Below, piece after piece: positions 6,127 to 13,620 of a stretch of DNA of 14,222 nucleotides. This DNA is from JBDSTZ01 sp039927975 (GTDB taxonomy: Bacteria > Pseudomonadota > Gammaproteobacteria > Burkholderiales > Burkholderiaceae_D): NCBI GenBank assembly GCA_039927975.1, contig JBDSTZ010000431.1, positions 1 through 14,222 of the forward strand. The letters are read 5' to 3'. The notes under the pieces were generated by a model that had not been told where the DNA came from, did not search any database, and was given only the letters and a program-made list of their open reading frames with translations. Positions within the stretch are counted from its first letter, which is position 1. Each line of letters begins with the position of its first letter. The translations under genes and the position numbers were made by a program.

Positions 6127-7637
6127 TTCTTGCTCCCGCGTCCGAGGGCTTCAAGGAAGGCGCGCGTGCCGCGCATGCCGTTCTCGAACGACACGCCGGA
6201 AATATCGATCCGGCTTTGCAGGCTCGCCTTCGCTTCGTCGGTGCTGGCGGTCATGAGCGTGAAGTTGTACAGCCCTGGAAATTTGCGGTAGGCGCGCACG
6301 CAGCTCACCACGCGCAAGGGCAAGTTTTTGCTGGTGACGAATTGCTCGGTGCACGAGGGCGCCGTCAGCCGGGTATCCTTGCTGTTGCCCAGGTTGTCGA
6401 CCTTGAACAGCGTGCTGGCCAGCACCGCGAAGCGGATCTTGTCCAGGCTGGTGCTGCGCACATATTGATGCGTCATCGACACGTGCCCGGTCTGCTGGGA
6501 ATCCGACACATAGATCGCCGACTCCATCGAACAACTGATCGTGTCGGCCGTGAAACTGGCCTCGGCCTTGACGTTCGAGTGGCCCCAGCAGCGCACCTGT
6601 TCGGATTCGCGCACCGGCACCAGGTAAGGTCCCATCGCCTTGACCGTCAGCGGGGTCTCGAGCAGGCGGTCGATCATGCCGCGCTGATGCACCAGCAGTT
6701 GCTGACCGATCAGCGGGTTGAAATCCTTCGGCGGCGCGCCCTGGGCCGCCACCTTTTTCAGCAGCTCCTGCGCGTAATGCACCGGCACCAGAAAGCTGAC
6801 CAGCTCGCCGTCGCGCCGCTTCGACACGTTCACCCCGGCCACTTCGCCGTTGACCGTCACGCTGGGCCCGCCGCTCATGCCCGAATTGATCGGCCCGGTG
6901 AACATCAGCTGATCATAAAAGCTGCGCGTGATGACGCCGTTGTAGGCGCCTTCGGAAATCGCGAAGCCGAGGTCGAGCGGATTGCCGAGTGAATACAGAT
7001 ACTGGCCCTGGGTCAGCTTGAGCGTGCGTTCGGGCACCTTGAAAAAACCCGTGCCGCTGCGATTGATGCGCACCACCGCCAGGTCGTGCAGCACGTCGAC
7101 CGCGACCAGCTCGACCGGGCCGCTCTTGCCATTCGTATCGATGTACTCGCCGGCGTAGACGTCCGGGTCCAGCGCCAGCTGCGACACCACGTGGTAATTG
7201 GTCAGCACCAGGTTGCTGGTGCCGACCATGAAGCCCGAGCCCACGCTCGACTGGCTGCGTCCGTTCTTGAGCAGCATGCGAATCTGCAACAAGTCGGCCT
7301 TGGCCGAGGAATACAGCTTTTGCGCGGCGGAGGAGGGCGGCGGCAGGGCCGCGTTATCGTCGGTTTCGCCAGCCGCCGGCGAAGGCGGCGTGCCGGCCGG
7401 CGGCGCGCCAGGCGCCACAACCGGAGGAAGCGCTGGCGGCGCGGCGGGCGCCGTTGCCGTTGCGGCAGGGCGGGGCGCAGTCGCCGCCGAACCCGTGGCG
7501 ATGGAACGGCTCTCCGCTGCCGGCGGACTTGTCACATTCGAACGGGGCGCTGCGGGCGCTGAAGCCGGCGTCGCCGCCAGCGCCAGCGCGCCATGGCTGA
7601 GGCAGCACATCAGTGCTGCGGTCGGGATTATTTTCAT
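6123..7637 (-). CDS. Secreted trypsin-like (S1C/DegP-like) serine protease
   Basis: From the ATG at 7637 the product has 504 residues. It starts with a Sec signal peptide (MKIIPTAALMCCLSHGALALA, no lipobox), followed by an Ala/Pro-rich linker to about residue 105. Residues about 110-300 form a chymotrypsin-fold domain. Its triad is H149 in LTNYHVV, D185 in LHDLAVV and S255 in INSGMSGGPSV, and SLGNPLD (216-222) is also HtrA-like. No PDZ domain follows. Instead there is an unrecognised C-terminal domain of about 200 residues with four Cys (350, 369, 429, 446) that could form two disulfides in the periplasm. A TTG 18 bases further upstream could extend the frame, but it lies inside a hairpin and lacks a ribosome binding site. 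AAGGA at 7642-7646 suits the ATG. The gene follows ribA on the same strand and overlaps the FHA gene by 4 bases. Confidence 0.88.
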   Translation of the reverse strand: MKIIPTAALMCCLSHGALALAATPASAPAAPRSNVTSPPAAESRSIATGSAATAPRPAATATAPAAPPALPPVVAPGAPPAGTPPSPAAGETDDNAALPPPSSAAQKLYSSAKADLLQIRMLLKNGRSQSSVGSGFMVGTSNLVLTNYHVVSQLALDPDVYAGEYIDTNGKSGPVELVAVDVLHDLAVVRINRSGTGFFKVPERTLKLTQGQYLYSLGNPLDLGFAISEGAYNGVITRSFYDQLMFTGPINSGMSGGPSVTVNGEVAGVNVSKRRDGELVSFLVPVHYAQELLKKVAAQGAPPKDFNPLIGQQLLVHQRGMIDRLLETPLTVKAMGPYLVPVRESEQVRCWGHSNVKAEASFTADTISCSMESAIYVSDSQQTGHVSMTHQYVRSTSLDKIRFAVLASTLFKVDNLGNSKDTRLTAPSCTEQFVTSKNLPLRVVSCVRAYRKFPGLYNFTLMTASTDEAKASLQSRIDISGVSFENGMRGTRAFLEALGRGSKK

Positions 7638-7681
7638 GCAATCCTTGATGAGCAAGACGACACGTCTATCTTGCCATCAAG
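7638..7681 (-). promoter_or_regulatory. mRNA hairpin covering the protease ribosome binding site
   Basis: On the minus strand CTTGATG-GCAAGA pairs with TCTTGC-(T)-CATCAAG, which is 13 base pairs with a single bulged T and an 11-base loop. On the plus strand the arms are 7669-7681 and 7644-7657. The last bases of the 3' arm (CAAG) run into the AAGGA ribosome binding site at 7642-7646, 4 bases before the ATG at 7637, so folding would bury part of it. No U-run follows, which argues against a plain ribA terminator. Regulation of translation by temperature, a trans-acting factor or a ribosome coming from ribA is inferred. Confidence 0.6.
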
Positions 7682-7699
7682 CTTAACTGATTTGCCGTT

Positions 7700-8347
7700 T
7701 TATAGCTCGCCGTCTTCGGCCACAGCCGCCAGCAAGGGCTGCATCATATGGCCCAGCTTCGCTTCCTTGGTGTCCAGGTAGCCGGTATTGAAGGCGTTGC
7801 GATTGACCAGCAGCGGTACGCGCTCGCTGACGTGCACGCCCAGCTTTTCCATCGCATCGATCTTGCGCGGATTGTTGGTCATCAGGCGCAACTCCTTGAT
7901 GCCGAACTGTTCGAGCATCGGCTGGCACAGCGCGTAATTGCGGGCGTCGGCGTGAAAACCGAGTTGCAAGTTCGCCTCGACCGTATCGGCGCCGGCCTCC
8001 TGCAGGCGATAGGCGCGGATCTTGTTGACCAGGCCGATGCCGCGTCCTTCCTGGCGCAGGTAGAGCAGAATGCCGCGTCCTTCGTCGGCAATGCGTTTGA
8101 GCGCGCCTTCGAGCTGGGCGCCGCAATCGCAGCGCTGCGAAAACAGCACGTCGCCGGTCAGGCACTCCGAATGCACGCGCGCCAGCACCGGCTCGCCGTT
8201 GCCGATATCGCCCAGCGTCATCGCCAGGTGTTCCTTGCCGGTCGTGTGCTCGACAAAGGCGTGCAGTGTGAACTGCGCCCACGGTGTCGGCAGGGCGCAC
8301 GAGGCGACGTAGTCCATCAGGGCGTCGGATGAAGGTGTAACGGGCAT
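7700..8347 (-). CDS. ribA: GTP cyclohydrolase II
   Basis: This 215-residue enzyme opens the imidazole ring of GTP, releasing formate and pyrophosphate, and is the first step of riboflavin synthesis. It aligns along its whole length with E. coli RibA from about residue 16 (CALPTPW). Zinc ligands are C62, C73 and C75 in HSECLTGDVLFSQRCDCG. The GTP-binding loop is RQEGRGIGLVNKIRAY (98-113), followed by GADTVEANLQLGF (119-131), TNNPRKI (157-163) and ERVPL (175-179). It is the stand-alone form without a RibB (DHBP synthase) domain. The ATG at 8347 has only a weak GAGA upstream; M11 would also keep the whole conserved region. A promoter-like pair lies at 8382-8411 and leaves a leader of about 30 bases, too short for an FMN riboswitch. 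The protease gene starts 62 bases after its stop. Confidence 0.96.
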   Translation of the reverse strand: MPVTPSSDALMDYVASCALPTPWAQFTLHAFVEHTTGKEHLAMTLGDIGNGEPVLARVHSECLTGDVLFSQRCDCGAQLEGALKRIADEGRGILLYLRQEGRGIGLVNKIRAYRLQEAGADTVEANLQLGFHADARNYALCQPMLEQFGIKELRLMTNNPRKIDAMEKLGVHVSERVPLLVNRNAFNTGYLDTKEAKLGHMMQPLLAAVAEDGEL

Positions 8348-8381
8348 GGCGCTATTCTCGAAATCTATTGCTGTACCCGCA

Positions 8382-8411
8382 AGTGTAGCGGAATTTGGCC
8401 CTTCCCGTCAG
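8382..8411 (-). promoter_or_regulatory. Putative ribA promoter
   Basis: Read on the minus strand, CTGACG (8406-8411) as -35 and TACACT (8382-8387) as -10 are 18 bases apart, each matching 4 of 6 consensus bases. The start would be near 8375, about 28 bases before the ribA ATG. Confidence 0.4.
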
Positions 8412-8431
8412 GCCGGGCGCCGTAGATCACA

Positions 8432-8575
8432 CCGGTTCACCGGCCGGAGCGAGGGGTGTGTCGCGGGCCTCCCGCTTGCCGCCCGAGACAGCAAACGGGA
8501 GGCGCCGCACACGCTCGCCCCGCGCGGTATGGCGGCGCGGGGCGAGCGCTGCGCCCCGGACCCGGCGGCGCTCGC
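8432..8575. repeat. Cluster of overlapping palindromes between pirin and ribA genes
   Basis: Four inverted repeats are packed into 144 bases. They are CCGGT-TC-ACCGG (8432-8443); a long imperfect stem with GCGAG, GTGTG and GCCTCCCG-C-TTGC (8449-8479) against GCAA-A-CGGGAGGC, CACAC and CTCGC (8491-8518); a perfect 12-bp stem CTCGCCCCGCGC (8514-8525) with its complement at 8535-8546; and GCGAGCGC (8542-8549) with GCGCTCGC (8568-8575). GCGAG and CTCGC alternate four times, so the last three stems share arms and cannot all form at once. No T-run follows on the minus strand. The cluster could end pirin transcription, act as a REP-type element or bind a protein. Confidence 0.65.
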
Positions 8576-8591
8576 CTGGTTCCCTGGCGGC

Positions 8592-9293
<702 letters not shown>

Positions 9294-9313
9294 GTCAGAC
9301 TCCGTTTCTATTG

Positions 9314-9326
9314 TTATGTGCGATAA
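9314..9326. promoter_or_regulatory. Putative LysR-type operator in the pirin-lysR intergenic region
   Basis: TTAT-GTGCG-ATAA is a perfect inverted repeat of the T-N11-A form that LysR-type regulators bind. It lies 21 bases upstream of the pirin start codon, so it would overlap the pirin promoter or leader. An 8-base palindrome, TTGATCAA, follows at 9329-9336. The motif is short and could arise by chance. Confidence 0.4.
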
Positions 9327-9402
9327 TTTTGATCAATGACCCTGCGGTGTTTTCATTCCTGCCGCATCCATGAATCACAGTATATTCTGGCGAGCGCGTT
9401 TA

Positions 9403-9431
9403 TTAAAACGGAATATTTCCTCCGCTATGAT
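9403..9431 (+). promoter_or_regulatory. Putative lysR promoter with a very short leader
   Basis: TTAAAA (9403-9408) and TATGAT (9426-9431) are 17 bases apart; the -10 matches 5 of 6 bases. The start would fall near 9438, only about 6 bases before the ATG at 9444. That agrees with the absence of a clear ribosome binding site and suggests a leaderless or nearly leaderless mRNA. Confidence 0.4.
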
Positions 9432-9443
9432 CGAAAAAATCGA

Positions 9444-10373
9444 ATGTTAAAACTCAGCCTCGACGCACTGCAAATCATCGACGCCATCGACCGCCGCGGT
9501 TCCTTCGCCAAAGCGGCCCAGGAACTGTTCAAGGTGCCCTCGACCATTTCGTACATGGTGAACAAGCTGGAGGAAGACCTCGACGTGCGCGTGTTCGAGC
9601 GCAACGGTCCGCGTATCCTGCTCACCGACGCGGGGCGCGAACTGCTCAAGGAAGGCCGCTTCCTGCTCAAGGCCGCGCTCGACCTGGAACAGCGCGTCAA
9701 GCGCGTCGCTTCCGGTTGGGAAACCGAACTGGCCATCGGCCTTGACTCGATGTTCTCGGCGCGCGCCCTGACCGACGATATCGCAGCCTTCTACGAAGTG
9801 GCGCCGCGCACCCGCCTGCGCATCGTCCAGGAAACCCTGTCCGGCCCGTGGGAAGCCTTGCTCGAGCAGCGTGTCGACCTGCTGGTCGGCGTGGCCGGCG
9901 AAGGCCCGGCCGGCGGCGGCTATGTCGCGCGGCCGATCGGCGCCTTGCCCTTCGTGTTCACGGTCGCCCCGAACCATCCGCTGGCCGCGCTGCCCGAGCC
10001 GCTCACGCGCGCCGACCTGCAGCGCCACCGCGCCATCGTGGTGGCCGATTCGGCCCGCACCATGCTGCCGCGCACGGTCGGTTTGCTGCTGGGCCAGGAC
10101 GCGCTCAGCGTGCCGACCATGCAGCTCAAATACGATTACCAGGTCGCCGGCCTCGGCTTCGGCTTCCTGCCCGAACACTGCGCCCGCCGCGCCATTGCTG
10201 TGGGGAAACTTGTGGAAAAGCAAGTCGAGGAGCCCCGTTCTCAGGAAACATTCTATGTAGCGTGGCGCAGCGGCGAAGACGGCGCGGCGCTGTCCTGGTG
10301 GCGCAAACGCATGCTCGCGCCGACTCTGTTCGCGCAACTGTGCGCGCAACTGCCGAGCGAGGCGGGAAACTGA
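9444..10373 (+). CDS. LysR family transcriptional regulator (YhaJ-like)
   Basis: The ATG at 9444 gives 309 residues, a normal LysR length. An earlier in-frame ATG at 9336 would add 36 residues rich in aromatics that no LysR protein has. Residues 1-60 are the winged helix-turn-helix: LSLDALQIIDAIDRRGSFAKAAQELFKVPSTISYMVNKLEEDLDVRVFER. The wording, with DAIDRRGSF, VPS and KLEE-LDV, closely follows E. coli YhaJ, as does ASGWETELAI at the start of the effector domain. Residues about 90-300 are the periplasmic-binding-like effector domain. YhaJ-type regulators respond to aromatic compounds, and the yhaJ gene lies next to the pirin gene yhaK. Here the gene is divergent from a pirin gene, which supports the same pairing. 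The ligand is not known. Confidence 0.93.
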   Translation: MLKLSLDALQIIDAIDRRGSFAKAAQELFKVPSTISYMVNKLEEDLDVRVFERNGPRILLTDAGRELLKEGRFLLKAALDLEQRVKRVASGWETELAIGLDSMFSARALTDDIAAFYEVAPRTRLRIVQETLSGPWEALLEQRVDLLVGVAGEGPAGGGYVARPIGALPFVFTVAPNHPLAALPEPLTRADLQRHRAIVVADSARTMLPRTVGLLLGQDALSVPTMQLKYDYQVAGLGFGFLPEHCARRAIAVGKLVEKQVEEPRSQETFYVAWRSGEDGAALSWWRKRMLAPTLFAQLCAQLPSEAGN

Positions 10374-10422
10374 CCAGCCCGCCCGGCAGGCACGAAATAT
10401 TCGTTGCCGACGTCAGGAAATG

Positions 10423-10453
10423 TTGATTTTTGCTTAAAATTTCGGAGTAAGAT
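10423..10453 (+). promoter_or_regulatory. Possible promoter of the HDOD-EAL operon
   Basis: TTGATT (10423-10428) and TAAGAT (10448-10453) resemble -35 and -10 hexamers, but the spacing of 19 bases is long. They lie in the AT-rich part of the 113-base gap between lysR and the HDOD gene. No clear ribosome binding site precedes the ATG at 10487. Confidence 0.3.
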
Positions 10454-10486
10454 AGTCAACTAACCGAACCCAGCCGGTACACAATC

Positions 10487-11479
10487 ATGATCCCGTCGAG
10501 CCCCGCGCCACTGGTATATTTTCGTGTCATCGCCGACCGTATCGGCCGTCCGGGTGCGCTGGTGCTCGACATCGGACCGGGCCAGGTCGAGGCCTTGCGT
10601 CCCCTGACCGAGGCGCCGGCCTTTAAACTGCTGACCACCGCGCTGCCCTGTTTCCACCGTCAGGAGCTGGCGCCGGCGCTGGTCGCCATGCTGGCGGCGG
10701 CCGGCTGGAGCGAACTGCCGCCGGGGACTTTGCGGCGCCTCGACCAGCCGCTCGTCACCAGCTGTTTGCCGAGCGCTGCGCGCTGGCTCGACGGCAACTG
10801 GTGCATGACTGCGCCGGCCAAGCCGGTCGGCGCCCAGGTCGCCTCGCGCACGCGCGCCCTGCAGCTGGTGCAACTGGTGGCGGCCGATGCGGCCACCCAC
10901 GAAATCGAAGCGCTGCTGCGGCTCGACCCGACCCTGGCCTACAACCTGCTGCGGCTGGTCAATTCGGTCGGCATCGGCGGCGGGCGCCGGGTCACCAGCT
11001 TCGCGCAGGCGCTGCTCATCCTCGGGCGCCAGCAACTGCGGCGCTGGCTCAACCTCATGCTGTTCGCCGCGCGCGACGGCGACAACCGCGCCTCGCTGCT
11101 GCTGGCGCGCGTGATGGTGCGCGCCGGCGCCATCGAGCAGCTGGCCAGGCTGCGCGGCCTCGACAAGTACACCCAGGAGCAGGGCTTCATGGTCGGCCTG
11201 TTCTCGCTGCTGGGCGCGCTGTTCGGCATGTCGATGGCCGACGTGCTGGCGCCGCTGGCGCTGGGCGACGCGGTGCAGCACGCGCTGCTGCGCAAGGACG
11301 GCGAACTGGGCGCGCTGCTGCAGGTGGCCGAGGCGGCCGAGCAGGCCTGCCTCGAACAAGTGGCCGGCCAGCTCAAGGACTTGCAGCTGGCGCCGGCGCA
11401 GTTCAACCAGACGATGCTCGAGACGACCGCGTGGATGCTCGGCGCGCTCAAGCCGCAGCAGGGGGCGCACCATGGATGA
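10487..11479 (+). CDS. HDOD domain-containing signalling protein
   Basis: This 330-residue protein has an HDOD domain, a relative of HD phosphohydrolase domains without the HD metal site, at about 115-310. The signature is HEIEALLRLDPTLAYNLLRLVNS (138-160) followed by SFAQALLILGRQQLRRWLNLMLFA (171-194). The later segment GFMVGLFSLLGALFG (233-247) is typical of YuxH-type proteins, which join an EAL domain to an HDOD domain. Here the first 110 residues are too short for an EAL domain and lack its motifs, though LVLDIGPGQVEALRPL could be a remnant. HDOD proteins act as scaffolds in signalling, often around c-di-GMP, motility or stress. The stop overlaps the start of the next gene by 8 bases, and that gene encodes an EAL protein, so the two probably work together. 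The start has no good ribosome binding site; the ATG is the first in the frame. Confidence 0.88.
   Translation: MIPSSPAPLVYFRVIADRIGRPGALVLDIGPGQVEALRPLTEAPAFKLLTTALPCFHRQELAPALVAMLAAAGWSELPPGTLRRLDQPLVTSCLPSAARWLDGNWCMTAPAKPVGAQVASRTRALQLVQLVAADAATHEIEALLRLDPTLAYNLLRLVNSVGIGGGRRVTSFAQALLILGRQQLRRWLNLMLFAARDGDNRASLLLARVMVRAGAIEQLARLRGLDKYTQEQGFMVGLFSLLGALFGMSMADVLAPLALGDAVQHALLRKDGELGALLQVAEAAEQACLEQVAGQLKDLQLAPAQFNQTMLETTAWMLGALKPQQGAHHG
11460..11465 (+). promoter_or_regulatory. Ribosome binding site of the EAL gene
   Basis: AGGGGG sits 6 bases upstream of the ATG at 11472, within the HDOD gene, and confirms the overlapping start. Confidence 0.6.
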
Positions 11480-13619
11480 CACATCGCTGGCGCGTTGCCT
11501 GGACCTGGTGCGCGAGGCCAGATCGCAAGGCGGCCAGGCCCAGTCGGCCACGCTGGCCGAACTGGAAACGCTGCTGGCGCAAGCGAACACGCTCGGCGCC
11601 GGCAAGCCCGACCTGTCGGCCCAACCGGCCCTCACGCTCGACCTGGCCGGCTACGTCACCGGCTGGAACAAGGGCGCCGAAGCGATGTTCGGCTACAGCG
11701 CCGACGAAGCCGTTGGCCGCCACGCCCTGTTCCTGTACGCCGACGACGAAGAGGATCCCGGCATCGCCGAACTGTTCCTCGAAGACGGCAGCAGCCTGAT
11801 CGAAGTACGGCGCCGCAAGAAGAGCGGCGAGACCATCTGGGTGCGGCTGGCGCTCTCGCTCACGCTCGACGAAGAAGGCGAGCCGGCCGGCATGCTGGCC
11901 TATTTTTCGCCGCTGCCGCGCTTTCTGAGCGAGGAAGACAAAGTCCGCCTGCACGCGCGCATCATCGAAGACATCGATCAGGGCGTGCTGATCACCGACG
12001 CGCACGAGCGCATCGTCTCGATCAACAACGCCTTCACCCGCATCACCGGCTACTCGCCCGAGGAAGCGATCGGCCAGACCCCCGACTTTCTGCGCTCGGG
12101 CGTGCCGGACGCCGAATTCTGCGTGCGCGTGCACAACGCCATGCACGGCCAGGCGCCGTGGCGCGGCGAAGTGTTCAGCCGGCGCAAGAACGGCGAAGTG
12201 TTCCCGCAATCGGTGACGGTGAGCGTGGTGCGCACGGCGGGCGGCGCGATCAGCCACACCTTCTCGCTGTTCTCCGACATCAGCCAGCACAAGGACGCCG
12301 AGGTGCGCATGCAGCGCATGGTCAACTACGATAGCCTGACCGGGCTGCCCAACCGCACCCTGTTCAACCACCTTGCCGACCAGATGCTGACCGAAGCGCG
12401 CCGCCTCAAGCAGTTTGGCGCCGTGATGGTGATCGACGTCAAGCGCGTCGGCGCCATCAGCGACACGCTCGGCCACGACGTCGCCGGCGAACTGGTATGC
12501 GCGATCAGCCGCATGTTCCGCCACACGCTGCGCGACGCCGACATCCTGGCGCGCATCGGCGGCACCCGCTTCGCGGTGGCGCTGCCGCTGGTCGAAAAGC
12601 GCGAGCACGCCGCCATCGTCGCCCACAAGCTGCTGGCCGCGCTGAGCGCGCCGGTCGCCGTCGGCGCCCACAGCCTGCAGGTCGGCGCGCACATCGGCAT
12701 CGCGATCTACCTCGAAGACAGCACCGACACCGCCTCGCTGAACCGCTACGCCGACATCGCGCTGGCCAAGGCCGAGCAGGGCGGCGGTGACGGCTTCCTG
12801 TTCTACAGCGAAGAGATGGATGCGCGCGCCAAGGAGCACCTGCGGCTGGAATCGGAACTGCGCTCTGCGCTGGCCGCGCGCCAGCTCGAACTGCACTACC
12901 AGCCGAAGGTGAGCCTGCGCAGCGGGCGCATCGTCGGCGCCGAGGCGCTGATCCGCTGGCCGCATCCGCAGCTCGGCATGGTCTCGCCGGGCGTGTTCAT
13001 CCCGCTGGCCGAGGAAACCGGATTGATCTTCGAGATCGGCGGCTGGGTGCTCGACGAAGCGTGCCGCCAGATCCGCGCGTGGAGCGACGCCGGCTTGCAG
13101 GCGCCGCCGGTGGCGGTCAACCTGTCGGCGCGCCAGTTCAACCGGCGCCTGCCGGCGCGCATCCTGGAGACGCTCGACCGCCACCGCGTCAAGCCGCAGC
13201 AGATCATGCTCGAAATTACCGAGAGCCTGCTGGTGGGCGGCTCCGACAACATCATCGCCATCATGAACGACCTGGTGGCGATGGGATTGTCGCTCGCGCT
13301 CGACGACTTCGGCACCGGCTATTCGAGCCTGGCCTACCTGAAGAAATTCCCGATCAGCACCCTCAAAATCGACCGCGCCTTCGTGGTCGGGCTGCCGGGC
13401 GACGAGAGCGATTGCGCGATCGCGCGGGCGATCGTGACGATGGGCCAGCAACTGCGCCAGGAAATCGTCGCCGAGGGCGTCGAGACCGTCGAGCAAATGG
13501 CCTTCCTGCGCGAGCTGGGCTGCGACCAGCTGCAGGGCTACCTGTTCAGCCCGGCGGTCCCGCCCGCCGAATTCGCGCGCATGATGCGCGACGGCGAACG
13601 CCTGCTCGTCGGCCGCTGA
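11472..13619 (+). CDS. PAS-PAS-GGDEF(degenerate)-EAL cyclic di-GMP phosphodiesterase
   Basis: This 715-residue cytosolic protein has no membrane helix. Two PAS sensor domains (about 48-150 and 160-275) carry WNKGAEAMFGYSADEAVG and INNAFTRITGYSPEEAIGQTP. A GGDEF domain follows (about 284-447), starting NYDSLTGLPNRTLF. Its active-site motif reads GGTRF (363-367) and the upstream metal Asp motif reads IDVKRVG, so c-di-GMP synthesis should be lost. The EAL domain (about 465-705) keeps all expected catalytic residues: E491 in EALIRW, N550 in NLSARQF, E584 in EITES, D611/D612 in LDDFGTG, K632 in LKID, E671 in AEGVET (668 also Glu) and Q688 in QGYLFSP. It should hydrolyse c-di-GMP to pGpG, perhaps with the inactive GGDEF domain binding GTP as a regulator. 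PAS signals such as oxygen or redox may set its activity. It overlaps the HDOD gene by 8 bases. Confidence 0.95.
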   Translation: MDDTSLARCLDLVREARSQGGQAQSATLAELETLLAQANTLGAGKPDLSAQPALTLDLAGYVTGWNKGAEAMFGYSADEAVGRHALFLYADDEEDPGIAELFLEDGSSLIEVRRRKKSGETIWVRLALSLTLDEEGEPAGMLAYFSPLPRFLSEEDKVRLHARIIEDIDQGVLITDAHERIVSINNAFTRITGYSPEEAIGQTPDFLRSGVPDAEFCVRVHNAMHGQAPWRGEVFSRRKNGEVFPQSVTVSVVRTAGGAISHTFSLFSDISQHKDAEVRMQRMVNYDSLTGLPNRTLFNHLADQMLTEARRLKQFGAVMVIDVKRVGAISDTLGHDVAGELVCAISRMFRHTLRDADILARIGGTRFAVALPLVEKREHAAIVAHKLLAALSAPVAVGAHSLQVGAHIGIAIYLEDSTDTASLNRYADIALAKAEQGGGDGFLFYSEEMDARAKEHLRLESELRSALAARQLELHYQPKVSLRSGRIVGAEALIRWPHPQLGMVSPGVFIPLAEETGLIFEIGGWVLDEACRQIRAWSDAGLQAPPVAVNLSARQFNRRLPARILETLDRHRVKPQQIMLEITESLLVGGSDNIIAIMNDLVAMGLSLALDDFGTGYSSLAYLKKFPISTLKIDRAFVVGLPGDESDCAIARAIVTMGQQLRQEIVAEGVETVEQMAFLRELGCDQLQGYLFSPAVPPAEFARMMRDGERLLVGR

Positions 13620-13620
13620 C

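Noticed and set aside
4531..6291. A 586-residue plus-strand open frame over the ydeI-like and FHA genes
   Set aside because: It overlaps two genes with clear domains on both strands, is Arg/His/Gln-rich and has no ribosome binding site or recognisable fold.
8348..8591. FMN riboswitch upstream of ribA
   Set aside because: The conserved RFN-element segments are not present on the minus strand, and the likely leader after the promoter is only about 30 bases.
9336..9443. Upstream start for the LysR protein at 9336
   Set aside because: The extra 36 residues are unlike any LysR N-terminus and run across the likely promoter. The conserved winged helix starts right after the ATG at 9444.
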